A stretch of 47,103 nt of DNA, taken from positions 9,678 to 56,780 of the forward strand of contig CAJUCM010000008.1 in the NCBI GenBank assembly GCA_910585235.1, in the 5' to 3' direction. Positions 23,228 to 30,926 of this stretch are shown here, in pieces (positions within the stretch are counted from its first letter, which is position 1; each line of letters opens with the position of its first letter). Position numbers and translations under genes: made by a program. The stretch is from an uncultured Christensenella sp. Its GTDB lineage: Bacteria > Bacillota > Clostridia > Christensenellales > Borkfalkiaceae. Under the pieces are notes generated by a model that was not told where the DNA came from, made no database searches, and was given only the letters and a program-made list of their open reading frames with translations.

Positions 23228-23809
23228 TTAAAGACCTTCGAGTTCATCGAGCGTAAGAGAAAATGCGGGAACAAAATGTTCCATAAAATAATCGACCGAA
23301 CGCATATGCAGATCGCACAGCGCCTTTTTTATCGTCTTTTCCGCCTGCACAAATTCATTATTGCCCGAACGCAGTTCTTCAAGACATTTGAGGTATGCCG
23401 AAAGTTTATCCGCCGCCTTCATGAATTTATACTCTATGCACGTTTTATCCGCCGCAAGATAGGGCGCGATCTCCGCTTTCATCTCTTCGGGCAGGGTTTC
23501 CGCCAATTTTCCGACGGCGCGGTCTTCGAGTTTTTCGTATTCCCCGTGGATACTGCTGTTGAAATATTTGATCGGCGTAGGCATATCCCCCGTCATGACC
23601 TCGCTCGCCTCGTGATAGACGGCAAAGAGCACCGCGCGCTCCGCGCTGACGGTTCCGCCGAACACCGCGTTTTCGATACTGCACAGCCCGTGCGTCAGCA
23701 TGGCGACCGACTGGGAATGCTCCATGATATTCTCTTCCCGTGTGGAGCGCATGAGCTGCCAGCGCTTGATAAATTTCATTCTGTCCATGTAAGCGTAAAA
23801 TTTTTCCAT
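23228..23809 (-). CDS. yfbR: 5'-deoxynucleotidase YfbR-like HD-domain protein
   Basis: YfbR hydrolyses deoxynucleoside 5'-monophosphates. The 193-residue protein has NIMEHSQSVAML with the first metal-binding His, then VYHEASEVMTGDMPTPIKY, the family signature except that the HD pair reads HE, and AADKLSAYL for the last Asp. Glu in place of the first Asp may still bind metal, so activity is uncertain but plausible. An SD (GAGGGG) precedes ATG 23809. A TATAAT at about 23837-23842 (minus strand) lacks a good -35. It may be the first gene of the transcript that includes the sigma factor. Confidence 0.9.
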   Translation of the reverse strand: MEKFYAYMDRMKFIKRWQLMRSTREENIMEHSQSVAMLTHGLCSIENAVFGGTVSAERAVLFAVYHEASEVMTGDMPTPIKYFNSSIHGEYEKLEDRAVGKLAETLPEEMKAEIAPYLAADKTCIEYKFMKAADKLSAYLKCLEELRSGNNEFVQAEKTIKKALCDLHMRSVDYFMEHFVPAFSLTLDELEGL

Positions 23810-23922
23810 TTCACCACCCCTCGATTTTTTTCATTATAACGCAAAATTTTATTAGTCCCTGTCCCATTTTGAGAATGAAATCGGAATATTTATATTATAC
23901 AATAAAAAATTATTAAAATCAA

Positions 23923-23951
23923 TTGACTTTGTAAAAGAAATAGCATATAAT
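23923..23951 (+). promoter_or_regulatory. Sigma-A promoter of the thiT leader
   Basis: TTGACT (23923-23928), 17 bp, TATAAT (23946-23951). Start is expected near 23958, just before the riboswitch. Confidence 0.85.
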
Positions 23952-23967
23952 CTTCCCATAATTGCAT

Positions 23968-24050
23968 TATCCGTCGTGGGTGCTGTAACAGGCTGAGATC
24001 ATACCACTGAATCGGACAGGATAATCCCTGAACGAAAGTACGAGACTTCA
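23968..24050 (+). ncRNA. TPP riboswitch (thi box)
   Basis: The conserved core elements are in order: GGGTGC (23978-23983), a short CTG-taa-CAG P3 stem, GGCTGAGA (23991-23998), ACCACTGAA (24003-24011), and CAGGATAATCCCTG (24017-24030), with P1 closed by GTCGT/ACGAGAC. It senses thiamine pyrophosphate. The gene behind it, thiT, fits. CGTGGGT (23975-23981) at the base of the aptamer can also pair with ACCCACG (24061-24067) in the terminator, giving a simple attenuation switch. Confidence 0.92.
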
Positions 24051-24058
24051 AAAAGACG

Positions 24059-24089
24059 ATACCCACGCTTTATAGCGCGGGTATTTTTT
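24059..24089 (+). terminator. Riboswitch-controlled attenuator terminator
   Basis: ATACCCACGC (24059-24068) pairs with GCGCGGGTAT (24075-24084) with one mismatch, followed by TTTTTT. TPP binding should favour this hairpin and stop transcription before thiT. Confidence 0.85.
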
Positions 24090-24132
24090 ACATACGAGAG
24101 GGTAACGCAAAAAATTCATTCGGAGGTTTTTT

Positions 24133-24954
24133 ATGTTTCTCTCTTCCCTGCTCGACGTGAGCCAGCAGACGACGGACGTCGTAAAATGGGTGTCCCTCGG
24201 AACCGTCTTTCTTCTGCTCGGCGTCATTGCGATCATCTGTTTCAGCGTCAAAAAACGCACTTACGACGCAAAACACATCGCCGCCGCCGGAATCACGATC
24301 GGTCTTTCCTTTGCGCTCTCCTACGCAAAGATTTCCCCGCTCCCCTACGGCGGATCGATTACGCTTGCAAGTTTTGTCCCCGTTCTCCTCTACGCATACG
24401 TTTACGGCATTGCGGACGGACTTCTCGCAGGCACGATCTTCGGGCTCCTCAACTTTATTTCGGGTCCCTATATTTTAACGCCGTTTACGTTTATTCTCGA
24501 CTATCTTTTGGCGTTCGCTTCGATCGGGTTCATGGGGATCGCAAAAAAGTTTACCAAAAAACAGACCTTTAACGTCGTGCTCGGAACGGTGGGCGTGTTT
24601 GCGATCCGCTTTGTCTTTCATCTGATCTCAGGCGTGATCGATTTTATGGACGACGCCGTCTGGGTCGATCTGCCCGACTGGGCAATGGCGAACGCGTTCG
24701 TCTATTCGCTGATCTATCAGCTTGTATATATCCCCGCCGACTGTGCGATCGCGGCGATCATTATGTATATTCTTGCAAAGACCAAGGTTCTCGACAGCCT
24801 TGTCAAAATCATAACGCCGAAAGAAAAGAAGGCGGTACCGACCGCCGTCAGCGCGGAAGAGACTGCCGCCGAACAAACGGAAGAACTTGCGCCGACGGAA
24901 TCCGTTTCCGAAAACATCTCAACGGAGGATCCCGAAGAGCAGGATCATGATTGA
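24133..24954 (+). CDS. thiT: ThiT, thiamine-binding S component of an ECF transporter
   Basis: ThiT captures thiamine and delivers it to the shared EcfAAT energising module, which is not in this window (group II arrangement). The 273-residue protein has about six to seven membrane helices and the family motif SYAKISPLPYGGSITLAS, with further conserved stretches LNFISGPYILTP and YSLIYQLVYIPAD. It is longer than typical ThiT (~190 residues): there is an extra N-terminal helix and a charged Glu/Ala-rich C-terminal tail of about 55 residues. An SD (GGAGG) precedes ATG 24133. Regulation by TPP is evident from the leader. Confidence 0.93.
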   Translation: MFLSSLLDVSQQTTDVVKWVSLGTVFLLLGVIAIICFSVKKRTYDAKHIAAAGITIGLSFALSYAKISPLPYGGSITLASFVPVLLYAYVYGIADGLLAGTIFGLLNFISGPYILTPFTFILDYLLAFASIGFMGIAKKFTKKQTFNVVLGTVGVFAIRFVFHLISGVIDFMDDAVWVDLPDWAMANAFVYSLIYQLVYIPADCAIAAIIMYILAKTKVLDSLVKIITPKEKKAVPTAVSAEETAAEQTEELAPTESVSENISTEDPEEQDHD

Positions 24955-24973
24955 AAACGATTGATTTTCTGGA

Positions 24974-24999
24974 AAAAGCCCGATTCACTTCGGGCTTTT
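24974..24999. terminator. Shared terminator between thiT and plsC
   Basis: AAAAGCCCGA and TCGGGCTTTT pair around a 6-nt loop between convergent genes, with T or A runs on both sides. The plsC stop codon lies inside the hairpin. Confidence 0.85.
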
Positions 25000-25608
25000 A
25001 TTTTTGATCTGCTCCAATAGATTGCTGTATTCCGCGATTTTGCACTGAACGTAAATGCTTGCCCCGTCCGCGGATTTATCCGCGATCTCCTCCGCGGGGA
25101 TCACGTCGCCGATATACAGCTTGCTCCGCTTGAACGGGTTGAGTTCCGGATAAACATAAACGGGCAGGATCTTCGCCCCCGTCTTTTTCGCAAAATACAC
25201 AAACGAATTCTTGAAATCAAAAAAACCGAACTTGCGGGGATTGATCACGCCTTCGGGAAAAATGCAGATGATCCCGCCCCGATTGAGTATATCGATACAC
25301 TTTCGGATAAATTTATAATTATAGCCCTCCGTCTCCACAAACACGCAGTCGAACAGCCAGGTGATGAATCTGGGTACGCACCGCGTTTTCGATCCGTCGA
25401 TCGCGGCAAAATATATCTTTTTTCTGCCGTACATCAGATAAATAAAAAACGCATCGAAATTGGAATAATGGTTGGCAGCTATGATCGTCTTGCCGTCCGG
25501 TCTGTATTTTACGTTTCCGTATTTTTTATACAAAAACCACGGCCACGCAAACAGCAGAAACAGTCCGACAAGAAAACCTCTCAATATTTTTCTCATAACA
25601 AAAGACAA
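24985..25608 (-). CDS. plsC: 1-acyl-sn-glycerol-3-phosphate acyltransferase (PlsC-like)
   Basis: Adds the second acyl chain to lysophosphatidic acid in phospholipid synthesis. The 207-residue protein has an N-terminal membrane segment, the catalytic H(X4)D motif in ANHYSNFDAFFI and the substrate motif FPEGVINPRK. It faces thiT and shares its terminator. The other phospholipid gene of the window, cdsA, is 5 kb away. The acyl acceptor is assigned from the family; other lysophospholipids are possible. Confidence 0.9.
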   Translation of the reverse strand: MSFVMRKILRGFLVGLFLLFAWPWFLYKKYGNVKYRPDGKTIIAANHYSNFDAFFIYLMYGRKKIYFAAIDGSKTRCVPRFITWLFDCVFVETEGYNYKFIRKCIDILNRGGIICIFPEGVINPRKFGFFDFKNSFVYFAKKTGAKILPVYVYPELNPFKRSKLYIGDVIPAEEIADKSADGASIYVQCKIAEYSNLLEQIKNKSPK

Positions 25609-25659
25609 AAAAATACAACACCTTAATTCAGATGTTGTATTGTTGCAATTCCGCCAAAA

Positions 25660-25833
25660 TTATTCCTTAACGAGAATAATGTTGATAATGGAATCAACGT
25701 AGTTGGAGCAACCGAAGCACTTCTTGATCGTCCAGGTGCTTTCGCTCGAACTAACAACTTTCCAACCCTGTGCAGCCAACTCGTTGAGCTTCTTCTCAGC
25801 GTCTTTGGGCTGTACCTGCAAAACCATATACAT
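25660..25833 (-). CDS. Small DUF4177-like protein
   Basis: I start at ATG 25833 (57 residues), 9 nt after AGGAGG; the open frame continues 7 codons upstream. The sequence MYMVLQVQPKDAEKKLNELA then QGWKVVSSSES has the DUF4177 pattern of a strand, a helix with LNxLAxxGW, and a strand. Function unknown. It has its own strong promoter, unusual for so small a gene, and no partner gene. Confidence 0.78.
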   Translation of the reverse strand: MYMVLQVQPKDAEKKLNELAAQGWKVVSSSESTWTIKKCFGCSNYVDSIINIILVKE

Positions 25834-25889
25834 CACGCGTTTCCTCCTTTGCATATTATCGACTACGGAAAATCCCTTAGTCTATTTTG

Positions 25890-25918
25890 ATTATAGCATA
25901 TACACCCGCCCCCGTCAA
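25890..25918 (-). promoter_or_regulatory. Sigma-A promoter of the DUF4177-like gene
   Basis: Minus-strand TTGACG (25913-25918), 17 bp, TATAAT (25890-25895). Confidence 0.82.
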
Positions 25919-25990
25919 TAGTTTTTGTAAATAATTTTACTATATTTTGGAAAACAGGAAGATTGTTATATTTTGATATGTACAAATCAG

Positions 25991-26019
25991 TTGATTATAT
26001 TTGATTCTTATGATATACT
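25991..26019 (+). promoter_or_regulatory. Promoter of the GH16 gene
   Basis: TTGATT (25991-25996), 17 bp, TATACT (26014-26019). Confidence 0.7.
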
Positions 26020-26053
26020 GCGGCATTGTAATATATTAAATAGGTACTAAGTT

Positions 26054-26983
26054 ATGAAAAAGACCGTTGTATTTTTAATTCTTTCAATATTTACGTCTGT
26101 GTTATGTTTCAGCTTTACGGGCTGCCGAAAGGAAACGGATTTTACTACCGTTGACGGATTTATGGATACGTTAAAAATGACTTGGAACGACGAATTTGAC
26201 GGAGATACACTGCAAAAATATTGGCAATGGAAAGATTCCGATCAAAGCAACGATAACCGAATATATTACAGCAAAGACTCATGCTTCGTTGAAAACGGCA
26301 ATCTGATCGAACGTATCGATTATCGTGAAAACGGAAAATGCGGCGCAGGCTGGTACCACGGTTCAATAGAGACCATGTATAATTTTAAGCAAACCTACGG
26401 GTATTTTGAATGCCGCGCAAAAGTACCCTTATTTTACGGCGGTTGGGGTGCCTTTTGGATGATGCCGTATAATCAGTTCAGGGGAGATTATCTGAGCAGT
26501 AAACCCTTGGACGATCCCGACTACATTCCTCCGGAACGGAACCCGAATCTTAATACGGCAACCGACGGCGCCGAAATCGATATTTTTGAAGCGTGGTGGG
26601 GATATGACAATAACGGACATAAAGCTAACAGCACAATACATTACGATTACGGAAAATATCTTAAAAGCACAAGTAAAAACACAATTACAGAATCGGATAT
26701 TTATGACGGTGAATTCCATACTTTCGGTCTTTTATGGACTAAGACTTCTTACAGAATGTATTTGGACGGAAAATTAACCGTTGAATTTGACGATAAAGGC
26801 TATACCGGAAAAGACGGGAATTTTGTTTCGCACAATATCATTTCGCAAGTTCCGGAATATTTAATTTTATCTACGGAGCTTCGCGGCGGTTGGGCAGGCA
26901 ATCTGGATTTGAACGATAAAAGTAAAAATTACGATTTTGTAGTGGACTATTTACGGGCATATCAATTACCCGAATATCTATAA
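26054..26983 (+). CDS. GH16-family glycoside hydrolase, lipoprotein
   Basis: This 309-residue protein has a lipoprotein signal with lipobox FTGC (C24) and a single GH16 jelly-roll domain. The catalytic motif is EIDIFE: E174 nucleophile, D176, E179 acid/base. WNDEFDGDTL at the start and YFECRAKVPL are typical GH16 strands. The motif with an extra residue (ExDxxE) is the laminarinase/agarase/carrageenase-type rather than the lichenase type, so a beta-1,3-glucan or algal galactan is a likelier substrate than lichenan, but sequence alone does not decide. It is monocistronic with its own promoter, and no sugar transporter is near. The codon use is AT-richer than that of neighbouring core genes, which may reflect transfer. 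The SD is weak. Confidence 0.9.
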   Translation: MKKTVVFLILSIFTSVLCFSFTGCRKETDFTTVDGFMDTLKMTWNDEFDGDTLQKYWQWKDSDQSNDNRIYYSKDSCFVENGNLIERIDYRENGKCGAGWYHGSIETMYNFKQTYGYFECRAKVPLFYGGWGAFWMMPYNQFRGDYLSSKPLDDPDYIPPERNPNLNTATDGAEIDIFEAWWGYDNNGHKANSTIHYDYGKYLKSTSKNTITESDIYDGEFHTFGLLWTKTSYRMYLDGKLTVEFDDKGYTGKDGNFVSHNIISQVPEYLILSTELRGGWAGNLDLNDKSKNYDFVVDYLRAYQLPEYL

Positions 26984-27003
26984 ATACCGCTTAACCAAAT
27001 TAT

Positions 27004-27040
27004 CACGAAAAAAGCAGGGTTTCACCCTGCTTTTTTCGTG
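27004..27040. terminator. Bidirectional terminator between GH16 gene and tRNA-Ala
   Basis: A perfect 17-bp inverted repeat (CACGAAAAAAGCAGGGT and its complement) around TTC, flanked by A and T runs. It overlaps the last bases of the tRNA gene. Confidence 0.88.
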
Positions 27041-27114
27041 GTGGAGCTAACGAGATTTGAACTCGTGACCTCTTGAATGCCATTCAAGCGCGCTACCAAC
27101 TGCGCCATAACCCC
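27039..27114 (-). tRNA. tRNA-Ala (anticodon GGC)
   Basis: The minus strand reads GGGGTTATGGCGCAG..., with a D-arm, anticodon stem CTTGA/TCAAG around ATGGCAT (anticodon GGC), and T-arm ACGAGTTCGAATCTCGT. The acceptor stem GGGGTTA/TAGCTCC contains two G-U pairs. The discriminator A is followed by an encoded CCA (27041-27039). Confidence 0.95.
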
Positions 27115-27230
27115 GTATTCAGTTGTTATAAAGCGATATGTTATATACGGCATTCTCGGAATCGGATAAATCCGATTCCGTATGCAATTTTGCGTTTTCA
27201 ACGCAAAGCATCGCCGCTTTGCGGCTCGCG

Positions 27231-27260
27231 CAAGCGCGCTATGGGCTGCGCCATAACCCC
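27231..27260 (-). pseudogene. Partial copy of the 5' part of tRNA-Ala
   Basis: These 30 bases match 27085-27114 (acceptor 5' strand, D-arm and start of the anticodon stem) at 26 positions. The four differences all lie in the D-loop, which loses the invariant GG. The 3' half of a tRNA is absent, so this is a remnant. Confidence 0.7.
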
Positions 27261-27265
27261 AAGCA

Positions 27266-27287
27266 CGGATATATTTTACTATATCCG
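27266..27287 (-). terminator. Hairpin after rseP, weak terminator candidate
   Basis: CGGATATA and TATATCCG pair around a 6-nt loop 24 bp after the rseP stop. No T-run follows on the minus strand, so termination here is uncertain. Confidence 0.4.
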
Positions 27288-27310
27288 CCTGACCGTTGTC
27301 AATCAAATCG

Positions 27311-28741
27311 CTACACAAACTGCAAAATATCGACAAGGATCGCAAAGCCCAACAGGAACACGAACCCCGCCGCGTGAATGATCGCCTCTACCTTGCGACT
27401 GATGGGCTTTCCGCGGATCCATTCGATCACCGTAAACACCACTTTACTGCCGTCGAGCGCGGGAACGGGCAACAAATTGAACACTGCGAGGTTCACGCCG
27501 ATAAACGCGGATATTTCGAGGAAGTATCGGAATCCGAGCGACGCCATTTCGGAAGTGGCTTTGATCGTGGAGATCGGTCCGCCCATTGCAGAAATGCCGA
27601 GCCGACCCGTCAGAAGTTCGCCGATCACGCGCAGAATGGAACCTGCGATCTTGAACGAATACACGAACGATCGCCCAAGCGTTTCAAAAAATCCGAACTT
27701 TGCGGTGGCGCTGGCAAGCTGATAGCCACCGTTCTCCTCTTCATATTTAATTCCCAACGCCTTCCATGCGGAATCGAGTTCGGAACTGTTCCTCACGCTC
27801 ACGTCCGAACGGAGCATGATCTCCACCGTCATCTTTTCGCGGTGGGATTTTACGATCTCCTCTTTCCCCGTTTCGGGATCGATTGCCGTTTCGTCGATAA
27901 ACAGGCGCGAAATATACAGCTCGACTTTATCCCCCGCTTTTTTACCGTTGAGGGCGCGCGCCAGATCGACGGTCATATATAAATTTTTTCCGTTTGCCTT
28001 TAAGAAAATGTCTTTATCCTGCAAACAGTATTCGGCGGGGATCTCGTCGGTCGGTTCGACTTTGTAAGCGGCGGTCATCGTCTGTCCGTAAGCGAAAAAG
28101 CAAACGATGATCAGAAACAGCGCTAAAATATAGTTCATGAGCGCGCCCGCGACCAACACGATAATACGCTTCCACGGGGCTTTGCGCGTGAACGACCCGT
28201 CGTCGGGTTTCTCTTTCCATGCGGGCGTGCGCTTCTTTTTCTTGCCCTTTTTGCCCTCTTCCGCATTCGGCGCGGGCAAATCTGCAAAGAAGTCCTCTTC
28301 TTTCGGCTCTTCTTTGATTTCTTGCCTTTGCTCCTCTTCGGGCGCGGGCGTTAAGATCACCGTATCGGCAGAAGCCGCCTCGGCGATCTCCTTTTTTTCC
28401 GAAGTATCCGCAGATCCAGCGGTCTCCTCTTTTGCTTCCGTTTCCTGTTTTTCGGCATCCTTCTTTTTGTCGTCGTCAAGTCCGTCCTCGCCCCGAAACG
28501 CGCAGTAACCGCCGAGCGGGATCAGGCGAATTGCGAAAATCTGTCCCGACTTTTTACTCTTATGCTTGAAGAGCGCGGGACCAAACCCGATCGAAAATTC
28601 GTCGATCCCGAACCGCAGGATCTTTCCCGCGATCCAGTGCCCGAACTCGTGAATCGTGATCATGATAAGAAGAATTAAGATCGCAAGCAACACGGAACCG
28701 ATCGTGCGGAACACGCTTGCAACGGAGAGAAGATTAACCAT
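27311..28741 (-). CDS. rseP: RseP-type site-2 zinc metalloprotease with a charged insert
   Basis: RIP metalloproteases cut transmembrane segments of anti-sigma factors and leftover signal peptides. The 476-residue protein has HEFGH (H31, E32, H35) in the first helix, the second helix with GALMNYILA, a PDZ region and the C-terminal zinc motif NLLPVPALDGSKV. About 100 residues (86-185), rich in Lys, Glu and Ala and low in complexity, are inserted between the first helix and the second, in the loop expected on the cytoplasmic side. Homologues usually run to ~350-450 residues. The start overlaps the dxr stop by 8 bp. It ends the pyrH-frr-uppS-cdsA-dxr-rseP block, a conserved order in many bacteria. 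The anti-sigma-like protein at 21.1 kb could be a client. Confidence 0.95.
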   Translation of the reverse strand: MVNLLSVASVFRTIGSVLLAILILLIMITIHEFGHWIAGKILRFGIDEFSIGFGPALFKHKSKKSGQIFAIRLIPLGGYCAFRGEDGLDDDKKKDAEKQETEAKEETAGSADTSEKKEIAEAASADTVILTPAPEEEQRQEIKEEPKEEDFFADLPAPNAEEGKKGKKKKRTPAWKEKPDDGSFTRKAPWKRIIVLVAGALMNYILALFLIIVCFFAYGQTMTAAYKVEPTDEIPAEYCLQDKDIFLKANGKNLYMTVDLARALNGKKAGDKVELYISRLFIDETAIDPETGKEEIVKSHREKMTVEIMLRSDVSVRNSSELDSAWKALGIKYEEENGGYQLASATAKFGFFETLGRSFVYSFKIAGSILRVIGELLTGRLGISAMGGPISTIKATSEMASLGFRYFLEISAFIGVNLAVFNLLPVPALDGSKVVFTVIEWIRGKPISRKVEAIIHAAGFVFLLGFAILVDILQFV

Positions 28742-29825
28742 ATATCAATTTTTCAGCAATTTTTCTTGCTTTGAAATCCGTCTCCCGAAGGGTTTCAAAG
28801 CAGTCGGCTTCCCGATTCGGAATACGATCGAGAACGCCTTGAATAGTTTCTGCAATTTGCGTAAAGCTCATACGCCCCGCAAGAAAAGCCGCCACAGCCG
28901 CTTCCCCCGCGCCGTTGAGGGCGGTCGGCGCAACGCCTCCCGCCTTTCCCGCTTGGATCGCAAGCGAAAAGCAGGGGAATTTTTCCTGCGGAAAAGGATA
29001 GAAATGCAATGCGCCCATTTGGGAGAAGTCAAGCTGGTTCAGACAGGGCAGACGGTCGGGATAGGTGAGCGCGAGCTGAATGGGCAGACGCATATCGGGA
29101 TAGGCGAGCTGGGCGATTGCCGCACCGTCTTGAAAGCAGACGATCGAATGCACGATACTTTCGGGGTGTACCACCGCTTCGATCTGCGAAAAATCGGCGT
29201 CGTAAAGCCACTTCGCCTCGATGACTTCATAGCCCTTATTGAGAAGGGTCGCGCTGTCGATCGTGATTTTTGCGCCCATATTCCAGGTGGGGTGCGCGAG
29301 CGCGTCCTTTGCGGTGACGTTTTTAAGTTCCTCTTCGGAAAGACGGAAGAACGGTCCTCCGCTTGCGGTCAACACGAGCTTTTCAAAGGGCATATCACGA
29401 CGGAAGGAGAGCGCCTGAAAGAGCGCGGAATGTTCGCTGTCAACGGGAACGATTTCAACGCCCTTTTTTCTCGCCTCTTTCATGACGAGTTCGCCGCCGC
29501 AGACGAGGGATTCTTTGTTGGCAAGGGCGACCGTCTTGCCCGCACGGATCGCCGCAAGCGTATAGGAAAGCCCCGCAAAGCCCCCCGCCGCGATCAGTGC
29601 GACATCGCAGTCCGCAAACACCGACTGCAATTCTTCGCGGTTGACGCCCTTTGCGGCGCAAAGAGCGACGCGCGGAGAAAACTCTTTTTTAAGCGCGTCG
29701 AGTTCCTCTTCGTTCCGCCCCGCAACGAGCGCGGAAAAGCAAAACCTTTCGGGATTTTCCCGAACGATGCGGACCGTTTGTTTTCCGATGTTCCCCGTAC
29801 AGCCGACGAGCGCGATTTTTTTCAT
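28734..29825 (-). CDS. dxr: 1-deoxy-D-xylulose 5-phosphate reductoisomerase
   Basis: Second step of the MEP isoprenoid pathway: DXP plus NADPH to MEP. I start at ATG 29825 (MKKIALVGCTGNIGKQTVRI), the usual beginning; the frame extends four codons to a TTG. The NADPH-binding GCTGNIG, LANKESLVCGG, VPVDSEHSALFQ and the GGPF stretch are present. The length of 363 residues is slightly short but normal. There is no clear SD; an 8-bp hairpin lies 15 bp upstream in the gap after cdsA. It overlaps rseP. Confidence 0.96.
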   Translation of the reverse strand: MKKIALVGCTGNIGKQTVRIVRENPERFCFSALVAGRNEEELDALKKEFSPRVALCAAKGVNREELQSVFADCDVALIAAGGFAGLSYTLAAIRAGKTVALANKESLVCGGELVMKEARKKGVEIVPVDSEHSALFQALSFRRDMPFEKLVLTASGGPFFRLSEEELKNVTAKDALAHPTWNMGAKITIDSATLLNKGYEVIEAKWLYDADFSQIEAVVHPESIVHSIVCFQDGAAIAQLAYPDMRLPIQLALTYPDRLPCLNQLDFSQMGALHFYPFPQEKFPCFSLAIQAGKAGGVAPTALNGAGEAAVAAFLAGRMSFTQIAETIQGVLDRIPNREADCFETLRETDFKARKIAEKLIYG

Positions 29826-29839
29826 GGTTTTAAGCAAAA

Positions 29840-29860
29840 TGTCCGCTTACGGAGCGGACA
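29840..29860 (-). other. Hairpin in the cdsA-dxr gap
   Basis: TGTCCGCT and AGCGGACA pair around a 5-nt loop just upstream of the dxr start. It could be an attenuator, an RNA-processing site or simply incidental; only TTTT follows on the minus strand. Confidence 0.5.
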
Positions 29861-29888
29861 AATCATCCTTTATAATATATGTTCCGCC

Positions 29889-30917
29889 TTACAGCATAAT
29901 AACCATAATGCGGATCGTAAATATGAGACAGACGGCAAGCCCCGCATAGAGCGAAGAGTCGATCCTGTCCAGAATCCCGCCGTGACCGGGGAGAATCTTA
30001 CCCATGTCCTTGATTCCGAGCTTGCGCTTGATCGCGCTCTCCACCAAATCGCCGAACTGCGAGAAGAAAGCGGAAATAACGCCGATTCCAAGAAAGAGAT
30101 ATAAACTTTCCCACTCGAACACAATATTGTCGAAAGACCCCACCCTCAGCGGCGTGCAAAGCCCGTAGTACACGACAAACACGAGAATTGCGCCGAGTAT
30201 TCCGCCGACGAGTCCGCCCAAGCCCCCGACAACCGTTTTGTTCGGGGAGACGGTCGGCGCCATTTTTTTGGGAAACTTTTTGCCGAAGAGCCGTCCGAAT
30301 ACGAGCGCAAGCGAATCGGAGAACGGGCAGATCAGAAAGATAAACAAAATCGCCGCATCCGAATATTTGACAAGGTGATTACAGCCTGCAAGGATCAGCA
30401 AAAACACCATGGGATAGACGTACGCGATGAGTGCATAGCCCGTGGATTCGAGAGAAGTCTGCCGGTGCGCCATGACGAGCAGCCCCAAAATAACGGCAAG
30501 CCCCGCAATGAACACGACGAGCGTGATGAGCGGCGTATAGTTCGCCTGTCCCCAGACCACCTCGAAAATTTCTTTGAATACAAAGTCGCTGATGCAGAAC
30601 GTCAAGACCGTCAGCGTCGTGAACACCATGACGAGAACCGCCTGCGCGCGCGTGATCTTCCCGCGGAATGCGCGGATCATTTCATAGGTACCCAAAACAG
30701 AAAATCCGAGTACGATAAAATCGAACAGGAAATCGTTTACGAATATTTTTAACAAAAAGAATCCGATGAGGATCGTCATATAGAGCGTTCCTACGCCGAA
30801 CCGCACCCAGAAATCGCTCTTCTTTTTCCGAGGCTTTTCGGGTTGCTCAGCCTGAATGCTCTCCCCGTCGTTCAATTCTTCTTTTTTCTCCTGTGTCTGA
30901 GAAATATTATCTTCCAT
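29889..30917 (-). CDS. cdsA: Phosphatidate cytidylyltransferase
   Basis: Makes CDP-diacylglycerol from phosphatidate and CTP. The 342-residue integral membrane protein has about eight helices and the C-terminal signature KRKLGIKDMGKILPGHGG followed by ILDRIDS. The first ~35 residues are an extra charged, soluble tail (QTQEKKEELNDGESIQAEQP) not needed by the family. It follows uppS by 9 bp, with an AAGGA SD. Confidence 0.96.
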   Translation of the reverse strand: MEDNISQTQEKKEELNDGESIQAEQPEKPRKKKSDFWVRFGVGTLYMTILIGFFLLKIFVNDFLFDFIVLGFSVLGTYEMIRAFRGKITRAQAVLVMVFTTLTVLTFCISDFVFKEIFEVVWGQANYTPLITLVVFIAGLAVILGLLVMAHRQTSLESTGYALIAYVYPMVFLLILAGCNHLVKYSDAAILFIFLICPFSDSLALVFGRLFGKKFPKKMAPTVSPNKTVVGGLGGLVGGILGAILVFVVYYGLCTPLRVGSFDNIVFEWESLYLFLGIGVISAFFSQFGDLVESAIKRKLGIKDMGKILPGHGGILDRIDSSLYAGLAVCLIFTIRIMVIML

Positions 30918-30926
30918 TCCAAATCC

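Noticed and set aside
27022..27345. 107-codon minus-strand frame upstream of the GH16 terminator
   Set aside because: It reads through the tRNA-Ala gene and its remnant.
28656..30104. 482-codon plus-strand frame across dxr and cdsA
   Set aside because: Antisense shadow of two certain genes; no SD and no domain-like sequence.
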